DNA of 64,000 nucleotides, taken from assembly GCF_004295665.1 (NCBI RefSeq), contig NZ_CP034759.1, positions 2,108,001 through 2,172,000 of the forward strand, given 5' to 3'. The notes under the pieces are model-generated. The model did not search any database. It had not been told where the DNA came from and worked only from the letters and a program-made list of their open reading frames with translations. This DNA is from Litorilituus sediminis. GTDB lineage: Bacteria; Pseudomonadota; Gammaproteobacteria; Enterobacterales; Alteromonadaceae. A program made the translations under genes and the position numbers. How positions within the stretch are numbered: position 1 is the stretch's first letter; every line of letters starts with the position of its first letter. Below, piece by piece: positions 51,863 through 60,010 of this stretch.

Positions 51863-51905
51863 GTACCCACAGGGTACAATAATGGGGTACAATCAATATA
51901 CCCAA
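51863..51905. promoter_or_regulatory. GGGTAC repeats between dusA and the integrase gene
   Basis: GTACCCACAGGGTAC (51863-51877) is a perfect palindrome around ACA. GGGTACAAT recurs in direct orientation at 51872-51880 and 51885-51893 (13-bp period), and ATACCC follows at 51898. To the left, at about 51800-51850, AT-rich repeats of the type ATACAAGAAAA occur. These could be recombinase arm or core sites, or an operator for the integrase gene. The exact attachment core cannot be set without the other island end. Confidence 0.45.
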
Positions 51906-51945
51906 GCGTAATTCTTAATATGGCAATTATAATGGAGAGTGACTT

Positions 51946-53163
51946 GTGGCAACAGTAAATATCGAACAAAGAACCACTAAAAAAGGAATTAAGTTTAGAG
52001 CACGAGTTAGGATTAGAGATCCGTTACTCGAAAAAGGGTACTACGAAGAAAGTAACACATTCACAACCAGAGCAAAGGCAAATCATTGGGCAACTAACAG
52101 AGCCAAGTTTCTTGAGGTTGAAGGAATACCAACAAAAGGCATCAAAGGTTCAGATCTTAGAGAAGTAACTTTGGCAAACTTAATTCAAATGTATTTACAG
52201 TATTGGGATCTTAACGAAAAAAAGTTACAACGAAGCAAGATTTTTGCTCTATCAGCAATAGCTAAACGAGACATTAGCAGCAACTTAGTTTCACAAATAA
52301 CCAAGGATGACGTTATTGATTATGCAAAAATGAGAAAGCGAGATGGTGTATCAGGGTACACCACATACCAAGACCTTATTTATATGAAGTCAGTTCTTAG
52401 AGCTGCGAGAGATAAAGAGTTCATGGTAAATGGCAATGCTGACTGTGTAATAGACGCAATTGATCAAATTAAAACTGAAATTAATAAACAAAAAATACCT
52501 AAGGGTCATCGTTTATTAGAGTTTTCAGCTAATGAGCGAAGCGATATTGAGCCAAGTGAAAGAGAAATGGAGCTTCTTAGAAAAGCTTTATTAGTACGAG
52601 AACAGCACCCAAGTGCAAAAATTCCATATTTACAGATTTTAGATTTTGCCATTGCCACATGCATGAGAGTCTCCGAAATATGTCGAGTGAAGTGGAAAAA
52701 CTTCGATGAAGACGCTCATACAATCGTGATTGAAGACCGCAAACATCCCACAAATAAAGTTGGTAACAATGTCACCATACCGCTAATTGGCGGAGCTTAC
52801 GAAATAGTTCTAAATAGGCGAGATGAAAAAATCAGAGAGCTTAAAGAGAAAAACTTGCCTTTCGATCCTACTGAGGCAATTTTTCCTTTCGAGAGCAGAT
52901 CGGTAACGGCAGGTTGGCAACGATGTAGAAAACAACTAATTGATGAAGGGCATTCAATTAAGCAGATTCGTTTTCATGACCTTCGAGCATACGGAGCGAC
53001 TTTACTCCTTAAAAAAGGGTGGTCATTACCAAAGGTATCGAAGGTGACTGGTCACAGGGATATGAAAGTTTTGAATAATATTTACAACCGTTATGAAGTC
53101 AGTGTTATAGCAAAAGAAGACTTTAATGAAAGACATGGATTAAACAAAGAAAGCGTAGACTAA
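51946..53163 (+). CDS. Tyrosine recombinase (dusA-associated island integrase)
   Basis: The 405-residue protein has an N-terminal arm-binding/SAM-like region (about 1-190) and a C-terminal catalytic domain with the expected residues: Arg in ATCMRVSEICRVKW, the HxxR box HDLRAYGATLL, and GHRDMKVLNNIYNRY with the second His and nucleophilic Tyr. The GTG start at 51946 has GGAGAG at good spacing. Orientation head-to-head with dusA and closeness to the dusA 5' end fit dusA-targeting integrases of genomic islands. It marks the left boundary of the island. Confidence 0.92.
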   Translation: MATVNIEQRTTKKGIKFRARVRIRDPLLEKGYYEESNTFTTRAKANHWATNRAKFLEVEGIPTKGIKGSDLREVTLANLIQMYLQYWDLNEKKLQRSKIFALSAIAKRDISSNLVSQITKDDVIDYAKMRKRDGVSGYTTYQDLIYMKSVLRAARDKEFMVNGNADCVIDAIDQIKTEINKQKIPKGHRLLEFSANERSDIEPSEREMELLRKALLVREQHPSAKIPYLQILDFAIATCMRVSEICRVKWKNFDEDAHTIVIEDRKHPTNKVGNNVTIPLIGGAYEIVLNRRDEKIRELKEKNLPFDPTEAIFPFESRSVTAGWQRCRKQLIDEGHSIKQIRFHDLRAYGATLLLKKGWSLPKVSKVTGHRDMKVLNNIYNRYEVSVIAKEDFNERHGLNKESVD

Positions 53164-53247
53164 TGGACGTTATTTATGGGTACATTTATATCCCATAATT
53201 TTAATAAATATGATAACTTATTCCATTATAAAAATTAACAACTTAGA

Positions 53248-53276
53248 TCCGATAATAACAGTATATTAGTTACGGA
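53248..53276. repeat. Inverted repeat in the hsdM leader
   Basis: TCCGATAATAA at 53248 and TTAGTTACGGA ending at 53276 pair at 9 of 11 positions. It lies 27 bases before the hsdM ATG and could be an operator for the restriction-modification operon. Confidence 0.35.
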
Positions 53277-53302
53277 AAGCAGAACAATATATAGGGCAAT
53301 TT

Positions 53303-55321
53303 ATGGGCGAACATTTTTCAAAAACAGCAGCATTAATTTGGTCAGTTGCTGATCTTCTCCGTGGCGACTTTAAGCAAAGCCAATACGGAAGAATTATTCT
53401 TCCTTTCACTCTACTTCGCCGTTTAGAATGTGTTCTCGAACCAACAAAAGACGATGTGATTGCTAAGTACGAAACTGTAAAAGCAATGCCGCATGAAGCA
53501 CAAGAAAAAATCTTAGCGGTCTCGGCAAAACAGAGCTTTTATAACACATCTAAAATGGACTTAACTAAACTGGGTGAAACCAGCGTTGCGCAAAACCTTG
53601 AAAGCTATGTGCAATCTTTCAGTTCAAATGCTCGTGAGATATTTGAGCATTTCGACTTCTTTAACACTATCGACAAACTCTCAGAAGCTGACTTGCTATA
53701 CAAAGTAGCAAAACGCTTCGCAACAACTGATTTACACCCAGAAGTTATTGATAACTATCACATGGGTTTAACTTTTGAAGAGTTAATTCGCCGTTTTGCT
53801 GAAAGTTCCAATGAAACAGCGGGTGAACACTTTACGCCAAGAGATATTGTCCGTTTAACTACTTCTTTGGTTTTCTGCCATGACGATGACTTATTAACTA
53901 AACAAGGTTTGGTAAGAAGTATCTACGACCCAACAGCAGGAACTGGTGGTTTCTTATCTTCTGGTATGGAATACGTGCATGAGCTAAATGACAAAGCCGC
54001 ACTTTCGGCTTTCGGTCAGGAGTTAAATCCAGAATCATACGCAATCTGTAAAGCGGATATGCTAATCAAAGGGCAAAAAGTCGATAACATTAAGCTTGGT
54101 AACACCCTGTCTGACGACCACTTACCTGCTGACAAATTTGACTACATGCTATCTAACCCTCCTTTTGGTGTTGATTGGAAAAAAGTTCAAAAGAAAATCA
54201 ATGATGAACATAAGTTCAAAGGCTTTGAAGGTCGTTTTGGTGCTGGTTTACCACGAGTTTCTGACGGCTCTCTTTTATTTTTAATGCACCTTGTCAGTAA
54301 AATGCGCCCGAAACACGAAGGTGGCTCTCGCATCGGTATTATTCTAAACGGTTCGCCACTATTTACTGGCGGCGCAGGAAGTGGCGAAAGCGAGATCAGG
54401 CGTTATCTATTAGAGCATGACTTAGTTGAAGCAATAATCGCCCTCCCCACAGATATGTTCTACAACACAGGTATTGCTACCTATGTCTGGATTTTAACCA
54501 ACAACAAGCCAGAAGGCAGAGAGAAACAAGTTCAGCTTATTAATGCCAGCGTAGATGATAAAGAGAACCCCGAAAACAACTTTTATGTTGCCATGCGTAA
54601 ATCGTTAGGCAGTAAACGCAGAGAACTGCCAGAAAATAAAATTGATGAAATAGTTAAACTATATGGTCAATTCGCAGAAGCAAAAAACAGCAAACTATTT
54701 AACTACAAAGAGTTTGGCTATCGCCGAATTACTGTTGAACGTCCTTTACAACTGTCGTTTGAAGTGACCAAAGAAAAGTTAGAAGCTTATACCCAAGACT
54801 ATCTGGATAAGCTACACAAGAAGAATCCTGAGATTACCATTGAGGCAAACCCACCAGCAGGTTACTCCTCGCTTCAAGGGCTTGTCGGTCAACCCGTAAT
54901 AATGAGCCGCAAAGAATTTTTAGCTCAATTTGACGAAAAACTTTCTTCCGCAGAAGTAAAAGGTTTGTGTAAGTATTTTGGCGAACACAATGATGAAGCT
55001 GAGATCTGTTATGTCGAATCTGGTAAAAACAAAGGTCAACAAGAGCCTAATCCTGACCTAAGAGATAATGAAAATGTACCGCTTACTGAATCCGTGCAAG
55101 CGTATTTTGAGCGAGAAGTTTTACCTCATGTTCCAAATGCTTGGATTGACGAAACCAAGTGCGATGAAAAAGACGGTGAAGTTGGTATCGTGGGTTACGA
55201 AATCCCATTTAATCGCCATTTCTATGAATACAAGCCGCCAAGAAATTTAGAAGAGATAGACAAAGATTTAGATTTGGTTTCAGGCGAAATAATGCAGTTA
55301 TTACAAGAGGTTCACTCTTAA
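53303..55321 (+). CDS. hsdM: Type I restriction-modification methyltransferase subunit HsdM
   Basis: The 672-residue protein has an N-terminal HsdM_N helical domain (about 8-150) and an N6-adenine methyltransferase domain with the SAM motif DPTAGTGGF (209-217) and catalytic NPPF (285-288). A further 200 residues after about 480 make it longer than classical type IA HsdM. With two HsdM and one HsdS it forms the modification enzyme; with HsdR it restricts DNA. It is the first gene of the defence operon. Its stop codon overlaps the next ATG by one base (TAATG). Confidence 0.95.
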   Translation: MGEHFSKTAALIWSVADLLRGDFKQSQYGRIILPFTLLRRLECVLEPTKDDVIAKYETVKAMPHEAQEKILAVSAKQSFYNTSKMDLTKLGETSVAQNLESYVQSFSSNAREIFEHFDFFNTIDKLSEADLLYKVAKRFATTDLHPEVIDNYHMGLTFEELIRRFAESSNETAGEHFTPRDIVRLTTSLVFCHDDDLLTKQGLVRSIYDPTAGTGGFLSSGMEYVHELNDKAALSAFGQELNPESYAICKADMLIKGQKVDNIKLGNTLSDDHLPADKFDYMLSNPPFGVDWKKVQKKINDEHKFKGFEGRFGAGLPRVSDGSLLFLMHLVSKMRPKHEGGSRIGIILNGSPLFTGGAGSGESEIRRYLLEHDLVEAIIALPTDMFYNTGIATYVWILTNNKPEGREKQVQLINASVDDKENPENNFYVAMRKSLGSKRRELPENKIDEIVKLYGQFAEAKNSKLFNYKEFGYRRITVERPLQLSFEVTKEKLEAYTQDYLDKLHKKNPEITIEANPPAGYSSLQGLVGQPVIMSRKEFLAQFDEKLSSAEVKGLCKYFGEHNDEAEICYVESGKNKGQQEPNPDLRDNENVPLTESVQAYFEREVLPHVPNAWIDETKCDEKDGEVGIVGYEIPFNRHFYEYKPPRNLEEIDKDLDLVSGEIMQLLQEVHS

Positions 55322-55327
55322 TGACAG
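55301..55327 (+). repeat. Copy A of a 27-bp gene-junction repeat (hsdM end)
   Basis: TTACAAGAGGT-N7-TAATGACAG spans the end of hsdM and the start of the next ORF. The same 20 bases with the same 7-base gap recur at 56568-56594, where abi gene ends and hsdS starts. The seven central bases differ completely. Confidence 0.7.
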
Positions 55328-55560
55328 TCTCTTCATGTAAAAAATTTTCTATTAAAGTCTTAACATTTATAGAGAGATTTTTATTGACCGTAATGTCATT
55401 AGAGTCTACTATTGTCGGCAATACACCCGCCAAGCCTATGCTAAGTGATTCGTCATTTAGAATGCTGAAATTGAGCGGGTTTTCCTTTTTTTATGCCTTC
55501 AAAAACGTTAATTCAAACACGATTCTAAGCACTCCTTTGGTAGTAAGGAGCGCAATTTGA
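55321..55560 (+). CDS. 79-residue ORF between hsdM and the Abi_2 gene
   Basis: The ORF starts with ATG overlapping the hsdM stop codon, with AAGAGG upstream, and overlaps the Abi_2 start by 4 bases. The product (IKVLTFIERFLLTVMSLEST at the N-terminal half, an aromatic FSFFYAF segment later) has no recognised domain. Tight coupling on both sides argues for a translated gene; atypical composition and lack of a family argue for a fossil of sequence brought in with the Abi_2 gene. Confidence 0.4.
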   Translation: MTVSSCKKFSIKVLTFIERFLLTVMSLESTIVGNTPAKPMLSDSSFRMLKLSGFSFFYAFKNVNSNTILSTPLVVRSAI

Positions 55561-56588
55561 TCCCATTTTCTAAACCTTCAATTAGCGTAAAAGATCAAAT
55601 AACCCTGTTACAAAACAGAGGGTTAATTATTCAAGATACTGAAAGAGCTGAACGTTATTTAGAAGTCATCAGTTTTTTCAGGCTTTCAGCCTACATGCGT
55701 CCTTTTCAAGTTCCTCATGACGACCAGCACACCTTTAAAGACAACGCCGAATTTAAAGAGGTCGTAGCGCTTTATGCGTTTGACCGAGAGCTACGCCTAA
55801 TTATTATGGACGCAGTAGAGCGAGTCGAAGTTGGTATTCGTTCTATGGTGAATAACGTTATGGGACCGACATATCAAAACGAAGAAGAACCATATAGTGG
55901 TAGTCATTGGTATTTGAATAGGGATAGATTCAATTTTCGTTATGATCACCAACGCCTTCTCGGCACATTGGGTAATAAACAAGAACAAGAAAAACGCTCT
56001 CTTCGACAAGAGTTCGATAAAATCGACAACGCCCAACACGATGATGCAAAAAAAGACATACTGAAAAACCTTAAACAGCGTGAAAACTATTGTCGATATT
56101 ATGCAAATAATTACAGTGAACCTGAACTTCCACCTTGTTGGGCAGCAATCGAAGAGTTAACCCTTGGTGAGTTATCGCACTTATATAAAGGTTTAAAGCG
56201 AGACGCTGATCGCAAAGCCATAGCTAAACGATTCAAAGTACCGCAAGACAAACTTGCCAGTTGGCTACATACATTGACCTTTATTCGTAACTGCTGCGCT
56301 CATCATGCAAGGCTTTGGAATAGAGAGTTGCCAATTGCACCTAAGCTGATGCGTGATCCTGAATGGCAATTTCCTACGGTATTGCCAGATAGCCAAATCC
56401 AACCAGCAAAACGGTTGTTCTCTGTGATTCTGCTTTTGGCATTTTTAATGAAGCAAGTCAGCCCAGACAGCAAATGGGTAAATAGCTTACTGGCGTTATT
56501 TGCCAAATACCCAAATGTGCCATTAAAAAATATGGGCTTTCCCGAAGACTGGCAGCAACACCCATTTTTACAAGAGGTAATAGAATAA
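55557..56588 (+). CDS. Abi_2 family (AbiD/AbiF-like) HEPN protein
   Basis: The 343-residue protein belongs to the Abi_2 family of abortive-infection proteins, part of the HEPN superfamily. N-terminal family motifs are visible ([50 protein letters not shown]), and the HEPN ribonuclease motif R-x4-H is R244NCCAH249, followed by HARLWNR. Such proteins are thought to cleave RNA on phage infection and stop growth. The start is TTG at 55557 with AAGGAG six bases upstream. Its stop codon shares a base with the hsdS ATG, so it is fully inside the type I operon. Confidence 0.88.
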   Translation: MIPFSKPSISVKDQITLLQNRGLIIQDTERAERYLEVISFFRLSAYMRPFQVPHDDQHTFKDNAEFKEVVALYAFDRELRLIIMDAVERVEVGIRSMVNNVMGPTYQNEEEPYSGSHWYLNRDRFNFRYDHQRLLGTLGNKQEQEKRSLRQEFDKIDNAQHDDAKKDILKNLKQRENYCRYYANNYSEPELPPCWAAIEELTLGELSHLYKGLKRDADRKAIAKRFKVPQDKLASWLHTLTFIRNCCAHHARLWNRELPIAPKLMRDPEWQFPTVLPDSQIQPAKRLFSVILLLAFLMKQVSPDSKWVNSLLALFAKYPNVPLKNMGFPEDWQQHPFLQEVIE

Positions 56589-56594
56589 TGACAG
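56568..56594 (+). repeat. Copy B of the 27-bp gene-junction repeat (hsdS start)
   Basis: TTACAAGAGGT-N7-TAATGACAG spans the end of the Abi_2 gene and the hsdS start. It matches copy A at 55301-55327 in 20 of 27 positions with identical spacing. Confidence 0.7.
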
Positions 56595-57316
56595 GACGTT
56601 ATCAAGCTTATCCTGATTACAAACCCTCAACAATAGATTGGTTAGAAGAGATACCTTCACAATGGAAAACCACCCGTCTGAAATACTTAGGAAACGCAAT
56701 TATAGGCTTAACATATTCACCCGATGAGGTGGTAGAAAAGGAAAGTGAAGACGCTACATTAGTATTAAGATCGTCTAATGTGCAAAACGGAAAAATATCT
56801 CTACTGGACAACGTATATGTGAGCAAAGACATTCCCGAAAAGCTTCGTACAAAAAAAGACGATATTTTAATTTGTTCACGAAATGGTAGCCGAGCTTTAA
56901 TCGGAAAAAACGCACGAATAGACGAAAGTTCTGCCAATATGACGTTTGGCGCATTCATGACTATTTTCCGAAGTAAGTACAATGAATACCTATCGCATGT
57001 TTTCAACTCCAAGTTATTTGAATATCAATCAGGCTCATTTTTAACATCAACTATTAATCAGCTAACAACTGGCAATTTGAACAGTTTCGAAATTCCTTTC
57101 CCCCCAGAAGATGAATTAGAGCCAATTAATAATTTTCTTAATCATGAAACCGCCAAAATAGACAAATTGATCAGTAAACAAGAAAAGCTGATTGAGTTGC
57201 TAAAAGAAAAACGACAAGCTGTTATTTCTCATGCTGTAACGAAAGGATTAAGACCTGATTCAGAAATGAAAGATTCAGGTGTTGAGTGGTTGGGACAAGT
57301 GATCTGGTCAAGCTAG
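56588..57316 (+). pseudogene. hsdS: hsdS 5' part: TRD1 and central conserved region, cut by IS3-family element
   Basis: The reading frame runs through native HsdS residues 1-237, then V-I-W-S-S from the insertion sequence and stops at TAG 57314-57316. It holds the first proximal segment ([18 protein letters not shown]), target recognition domain 1 and the central coiled-coil region ending [11 protein letters not shown]. That is a complete half-subunit: truncated S subunits of this shape are known to dimerise and remain active in EcoDXXI and EcoR124. It is therefore called a disrupted gene but may encode a working half-S. A 4-bp CAAG duplication flanks the element. Confidence 0.9.
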
Positions 57317-58110
57317 GCCGCACACTTTCTCCTTACACTTTCAAACTCGATTGGCGACATATCGTTTAAGGTCGTATGTAATCGAACTGAGTTATAGTAT
57401 TTGATGTATTTTTCAACATCGATTTTCATGCTTTCTCTTGTTAAGTGATAAACATTTAATAGCCATTCATTTTTCAAGCTTCCGAAGAACCTTTCAACTA
57501 CAGCATTATCTAAGCAAGCCCCACAACCACTCATGGATGGTGTAATTCGATTAGCCCATAGCTGAGCTCGATAGCGCTTGCTGGTATATTGTGAACCTCT
57601 ATCGCTATGGAATATTAAGCCTGCTTTGGGTTGGCGTAGGTTAATTGCCATCTGCATAGCTCTCATTGTTAAATCAACGGTCATACGCTTACTTAAAGCC
57701 CAACCAATAATACGGCGAGAATGTAAATCCATTACTACAGCTAGATACATCCAGCCTTGGTGAGTTCTCAAGTAAGTAATATCACCAGCCCACGTTTGGT
57801 TAGCGCTAGCTGGATTAAACTTACGCTTAAGCAAATTATCTGCAATAGCATGACTATGCTTTCGCATGGTCGTCACTTTGTAAGCTACTCGTTGTTTTAC
57901 TTGTAAGCTGAGTAACTTCATCAAACTTTTTACTCGGAAAATTCCAATATTAAAACCTTCTTTGCGTAGCAGCTTCATCAAGGTTCTGGCACCAGCACTG
58001 CTTCGGCTATCATCAAATAGTCGCTTTATACGACGATATAGTCTTAGCTCATCTGGTGTGATGATTTTAGCTGGCCGCTTAAGCCAAGCGTAATAGGCTG
58101 AGCGACTCAC
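57313..58110 (-). CDS. IS3-family transposase OrfB (DDE integrase domain)
   Basis: The reading starts [13 protein letters not shown] at an internal ATG and has the rve/DDE core: D110 (TWAGDITYL), D170 (FHSDRGSQY) and E206 ([14 protein letters not shown]). In the -1 frame relative to orfA the coding extends further upstream (KFEYIKEQQWRFPISALCNV), so the active transposase is most likely the OrfAB fusion made by frameshift at the A7 run (complement of 58209-58215). Confidence 0.95.
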   Translation of the reverse strand: MSRSAYYAWLKRPAKIITPDELRLYRRIKRLFDDSRSSAGARTLMKLLRKEGFNIGIFRVKSLMKLLSLQVKQRVAYKVTTMRKHSHAIADNLLKRKFNPASANQTWAGDITYLRTHQGWMYLAVVMDLHSRRIIGWALSKRMTVDLTMRAMQMAINLRQPKAGLIFHSDRGSQYTSKRYRAQLWANRITPSMSGCGACLDNAVVERFFGSLKNEWLLNVYHLTRESMKIDVEKYIKYYNSVRLHTTLNDMSPIEFESVRRKCAA

Positions 58111-58175
58111 TTTTAAAACATTACATAGCGCACTGATTGGAAAGCGCCATTGCTGCTCTTTAATATATTCGAACT

Positions 58176-58472
58176 TTACTTCATTTCTTTCGCAAAGAAG
58201 GCGCTGGCTTTTTTTAGGATTTCACGCTCCATTAGCAAGCGTTTGTTTTCTTTTCTAAGCTTAACCAGCTCAGCTCTTTCATCTTTACTTAATGTTTCGC
58301 CTGAAGCTTGCTTAGCAAATTTATCTTTCCAATTATAAAGCAGCTTCGTTGTAATGCCTAACGAGTTAGCAGCTTCGGTTACGCTATAACCTTGTTCTGT
58401 AACGAGCTTTACAGCTTCTTCTCTGAACTCATCTGTATATTTTCTTGGTTTTCTTCTTTGCGTCATTTTCAC
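58176..58472 (-). CDS. IS3-family transposase OrfA (helix-turn-helix, leucine zipper)
   Basis: The 98-residue protein has the HTH segment TDEFREEAVKLVTEQGYSVT and the leucine-zipper end LVKLRKENKRLLMEREIL, finishing with KKASAFFAKEMK. The run of seven A near its 3' end, read CTA AAA AAA GCC, is a typical -1 slippery site. AAAGGTG precedes the ATG. It binds the terminal repeats of the element. Confidence 0.95.
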   Translation of the reverse strand: MKMTQRRKPRKYTDEFREEAVKLVTEQGYSVTEAANSLGITTKLLYNWKDKFAKQASGETLSKDERAELVKLRKENKRLLMEREILKKASAFFAKEMK

Positions 58473-58535
58473 ACCTTTATTGTTGGATTAATTATCCTTC
58501 ATAAAAGTGTGCGGTGCTATTAAATCAGATCACAA

Positions 58536-59177
58536 GTGCCTAAGCATTGGACTGTAAAAAAAATTAAACACTTCGGTGCAGTAATCGGAGGTTATGCTTT
58601 CAAAAGTAGTGATTTTACAGATAGTGGTTACCCTGTCATTAAGATTTCTAATGTTTCACACTTAGAGATAGATTGGTCAGATAGATCTTACCTCCCACCT
58701 GATTTTGCAGAGAGGCATAAAGAATACATAGCACCAAAAGGATCTCTGGTTTTTGCAATGACTCGACCTGTTATATCAGGCGGTATCAAAGTATTCAGGA
58801 TGAAAGATGACAGTAACCCTTTGATAAACCAAAGGGTTGGATTTATTAATATTGAAAACGAAGATATTTCATCTTTTATTTTACAGTCTTCGTTGTCATC
58901 GGCTTTTAAAGCACAATTTATAAATAATATGACAGTGACTAATCAACCAAATATTTCAGGGGAAGGAATTGGAGATATATGCATTGCCGTTCCTCCTCAC
59001 AATGAGTTAATTGAAATCAATTTAGCTCTCAAAAATATAGAAAGTTTATATTCAAAATTGATTGAAAACTGTATCGAACAAATAGGGTTAATGAAAGAGC
59101 GAAAAACTGCTCTAATATCCGCGGCTGTTACGGGAAAAATTGATGTACGAAACTTTAAGGAAGAAGTAAATGAGTGA
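58536..59177 (+). pseudogene. hsdS: hsdS 3' part: TRD2 and distal conserved region
   Basis: The frame resumes at the GTG that was HsdS codon 238 (VPKHWTVKKIKHFG) and continues 213 residues through target recognition domain 2 to the distal coiled-coil (IEQIGLMKERKTALISAAVTGKIDV). Together with the 5' part it would give a 450-residue HsdS. As a separate ORF it could start at this GTG, but I see no ribosome-binding site in the IS end. Its stop codon overlaps the FRG gene start by 8 bases. Confidence 0.88.
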
Positions 59178-60000
59178 AGCCGCAAGAGTTACTAAACTCT
59201 CAACGTTTATAGGACACATTACAGACATAAAAGCAGACGAAAATCGTACTCTATTTTTCAGAGGTCATGCTGATTTAGAGTATGTAGCACTGCCAACTAT
59301 CTTCAGAGTTAATCCTAATGACGAGCAGAGCTTACGTTATGTAGAGAAGGAACAGGAGCTTTTTCACGACATTATCATGCGCTGTCCAGAGGAGTTTCTT
59401 TCTTGCAATTCAGCATTTGACCACTTAGTAAAAATGCAACATTACGGATTACCAACAAGGTTGCTCGACATTACCAGTAACCCATTAGTAGCACTTTATT
59501 TCGCCTGCTGTACTTTGGCAGGTAAAGGTGCAAAAGGTAAGGATGGTGAAGTCCTTATTTATAGTATTCCGAATGATGAAATTAAGTTTTATAACAGCGA
59601 TACGGTATCGGTCGTTAGTAACCTGTCAAAAATGAACTCAGACTTCAATTTCGAAAATGTAAATCACCACAAAAGCTACTTGCATGCGATAAGAGAAGAA
59701 AAGCCTTACTTTGCTGACGAGATCAAGCAAGAGCATTTGAACTCGGTATTATGTGTAAAGCCGAAGTTAGATAACCGTAGAATAGTAAAACAAAGCGGTG
59801 CTTTCTTATTATTTGGTATGGGGGTTAGAAAAAATGACCCAACTGGTATCCCTGAAAATTACCGTTCCGAATCGATTAAAAAAATTGAAATCCCAAAGTC
59901 TGCAAAACTCAATATATTAAATGAACTTAAAAATGTAGCGATATCCGAAGCAACACTTTTCCCAGAAATTGACTATGTAGCACGTTCATTAAGAGCTTAA
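59170..60000 (+). CDS. FRG-domain protein in the type I locus
   Basis: The 276-residue protein carries the FRG domain, named for its Phe-Arg-Gly motif: F30-R31-G32 in LFFRGHADLEYVALPTIFR, then MQHYGLPTRLLDITSNPLVA (about 96-116) and a later SGAFLLFG. FRG proteins often occur in restriction-modification and other defence loci; their biochemical role is not established. The start overlaps the hsdS stop by 8 bases and the gene ends 10 bases before hsdR, so it is an integral part of the operon. Confidence 0.85.
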   Translation: MSEAARVTKLSTFIGHITDIKADENRTLFFRGHADLEYVALPTIFRVNPNDEQSLRYVEKEQELFHDIIMRCPEEFLSCNSAFDHLVKMQHYGLPTRLLDITSNPLVALYFACCTLAGKGAKGKDGEVLIYSIPNDEIKFYNSDTVSVVSNLSKMNSDFNFENVNHHKSYLHAIREEKPYFADEIKQEHLNSVLCVKPKLDNRRIVKQSGAFLLFGMGVRKNDPTGIPENYRSESIKKIEIPKSAKLNILNELKNVAISEATLFPEIDYVARSLRA

Positions 60001-60010
60001 AGGAATAACA

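Larger units (their letters stand above)
57300..58532 (-). mobile_element. Complete IS3-family insertion sequence in hsdS
   Basis: The 1233-bp element starts TGATCTG and ends CAGATCA; terminal inverted repeats continue imperfectly to the shared CCGCACACTTT. Target duplication CAAG lies at 57296-57299 and 58533-58536; removing the element and one copy restores the HsdS frame (GQ-V-PKHW). It carries orfA and orfB in the reverse orientation to the operon. Perfect ends, duplication and intact genes indicate a recent insertion. Confidence 0.96.

Noticed and set aside
51700..51946. tRNA gene as the island attachment site
   Set aside because: No cloverleaf or CCA-type tRNA 3' end is visible; the integrase abuts dusA, a known alternative target.
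54096..54284. 62-residue ORF inside hsdM
   Set aside because: Alternative-frame shadow of the methyltransferase coding region.
56617..57012. 131-residue minus-strand ORF over hsdS
   Set aside because: Antisense shadow; no family resemblance.
57300..58532. Sequencing or assembly error as cause of the hsdS break
   Set aside because: The break is a complete IS3 element with terminal repeats and a clean 4-bp duplication, so it is a genuine insertion.
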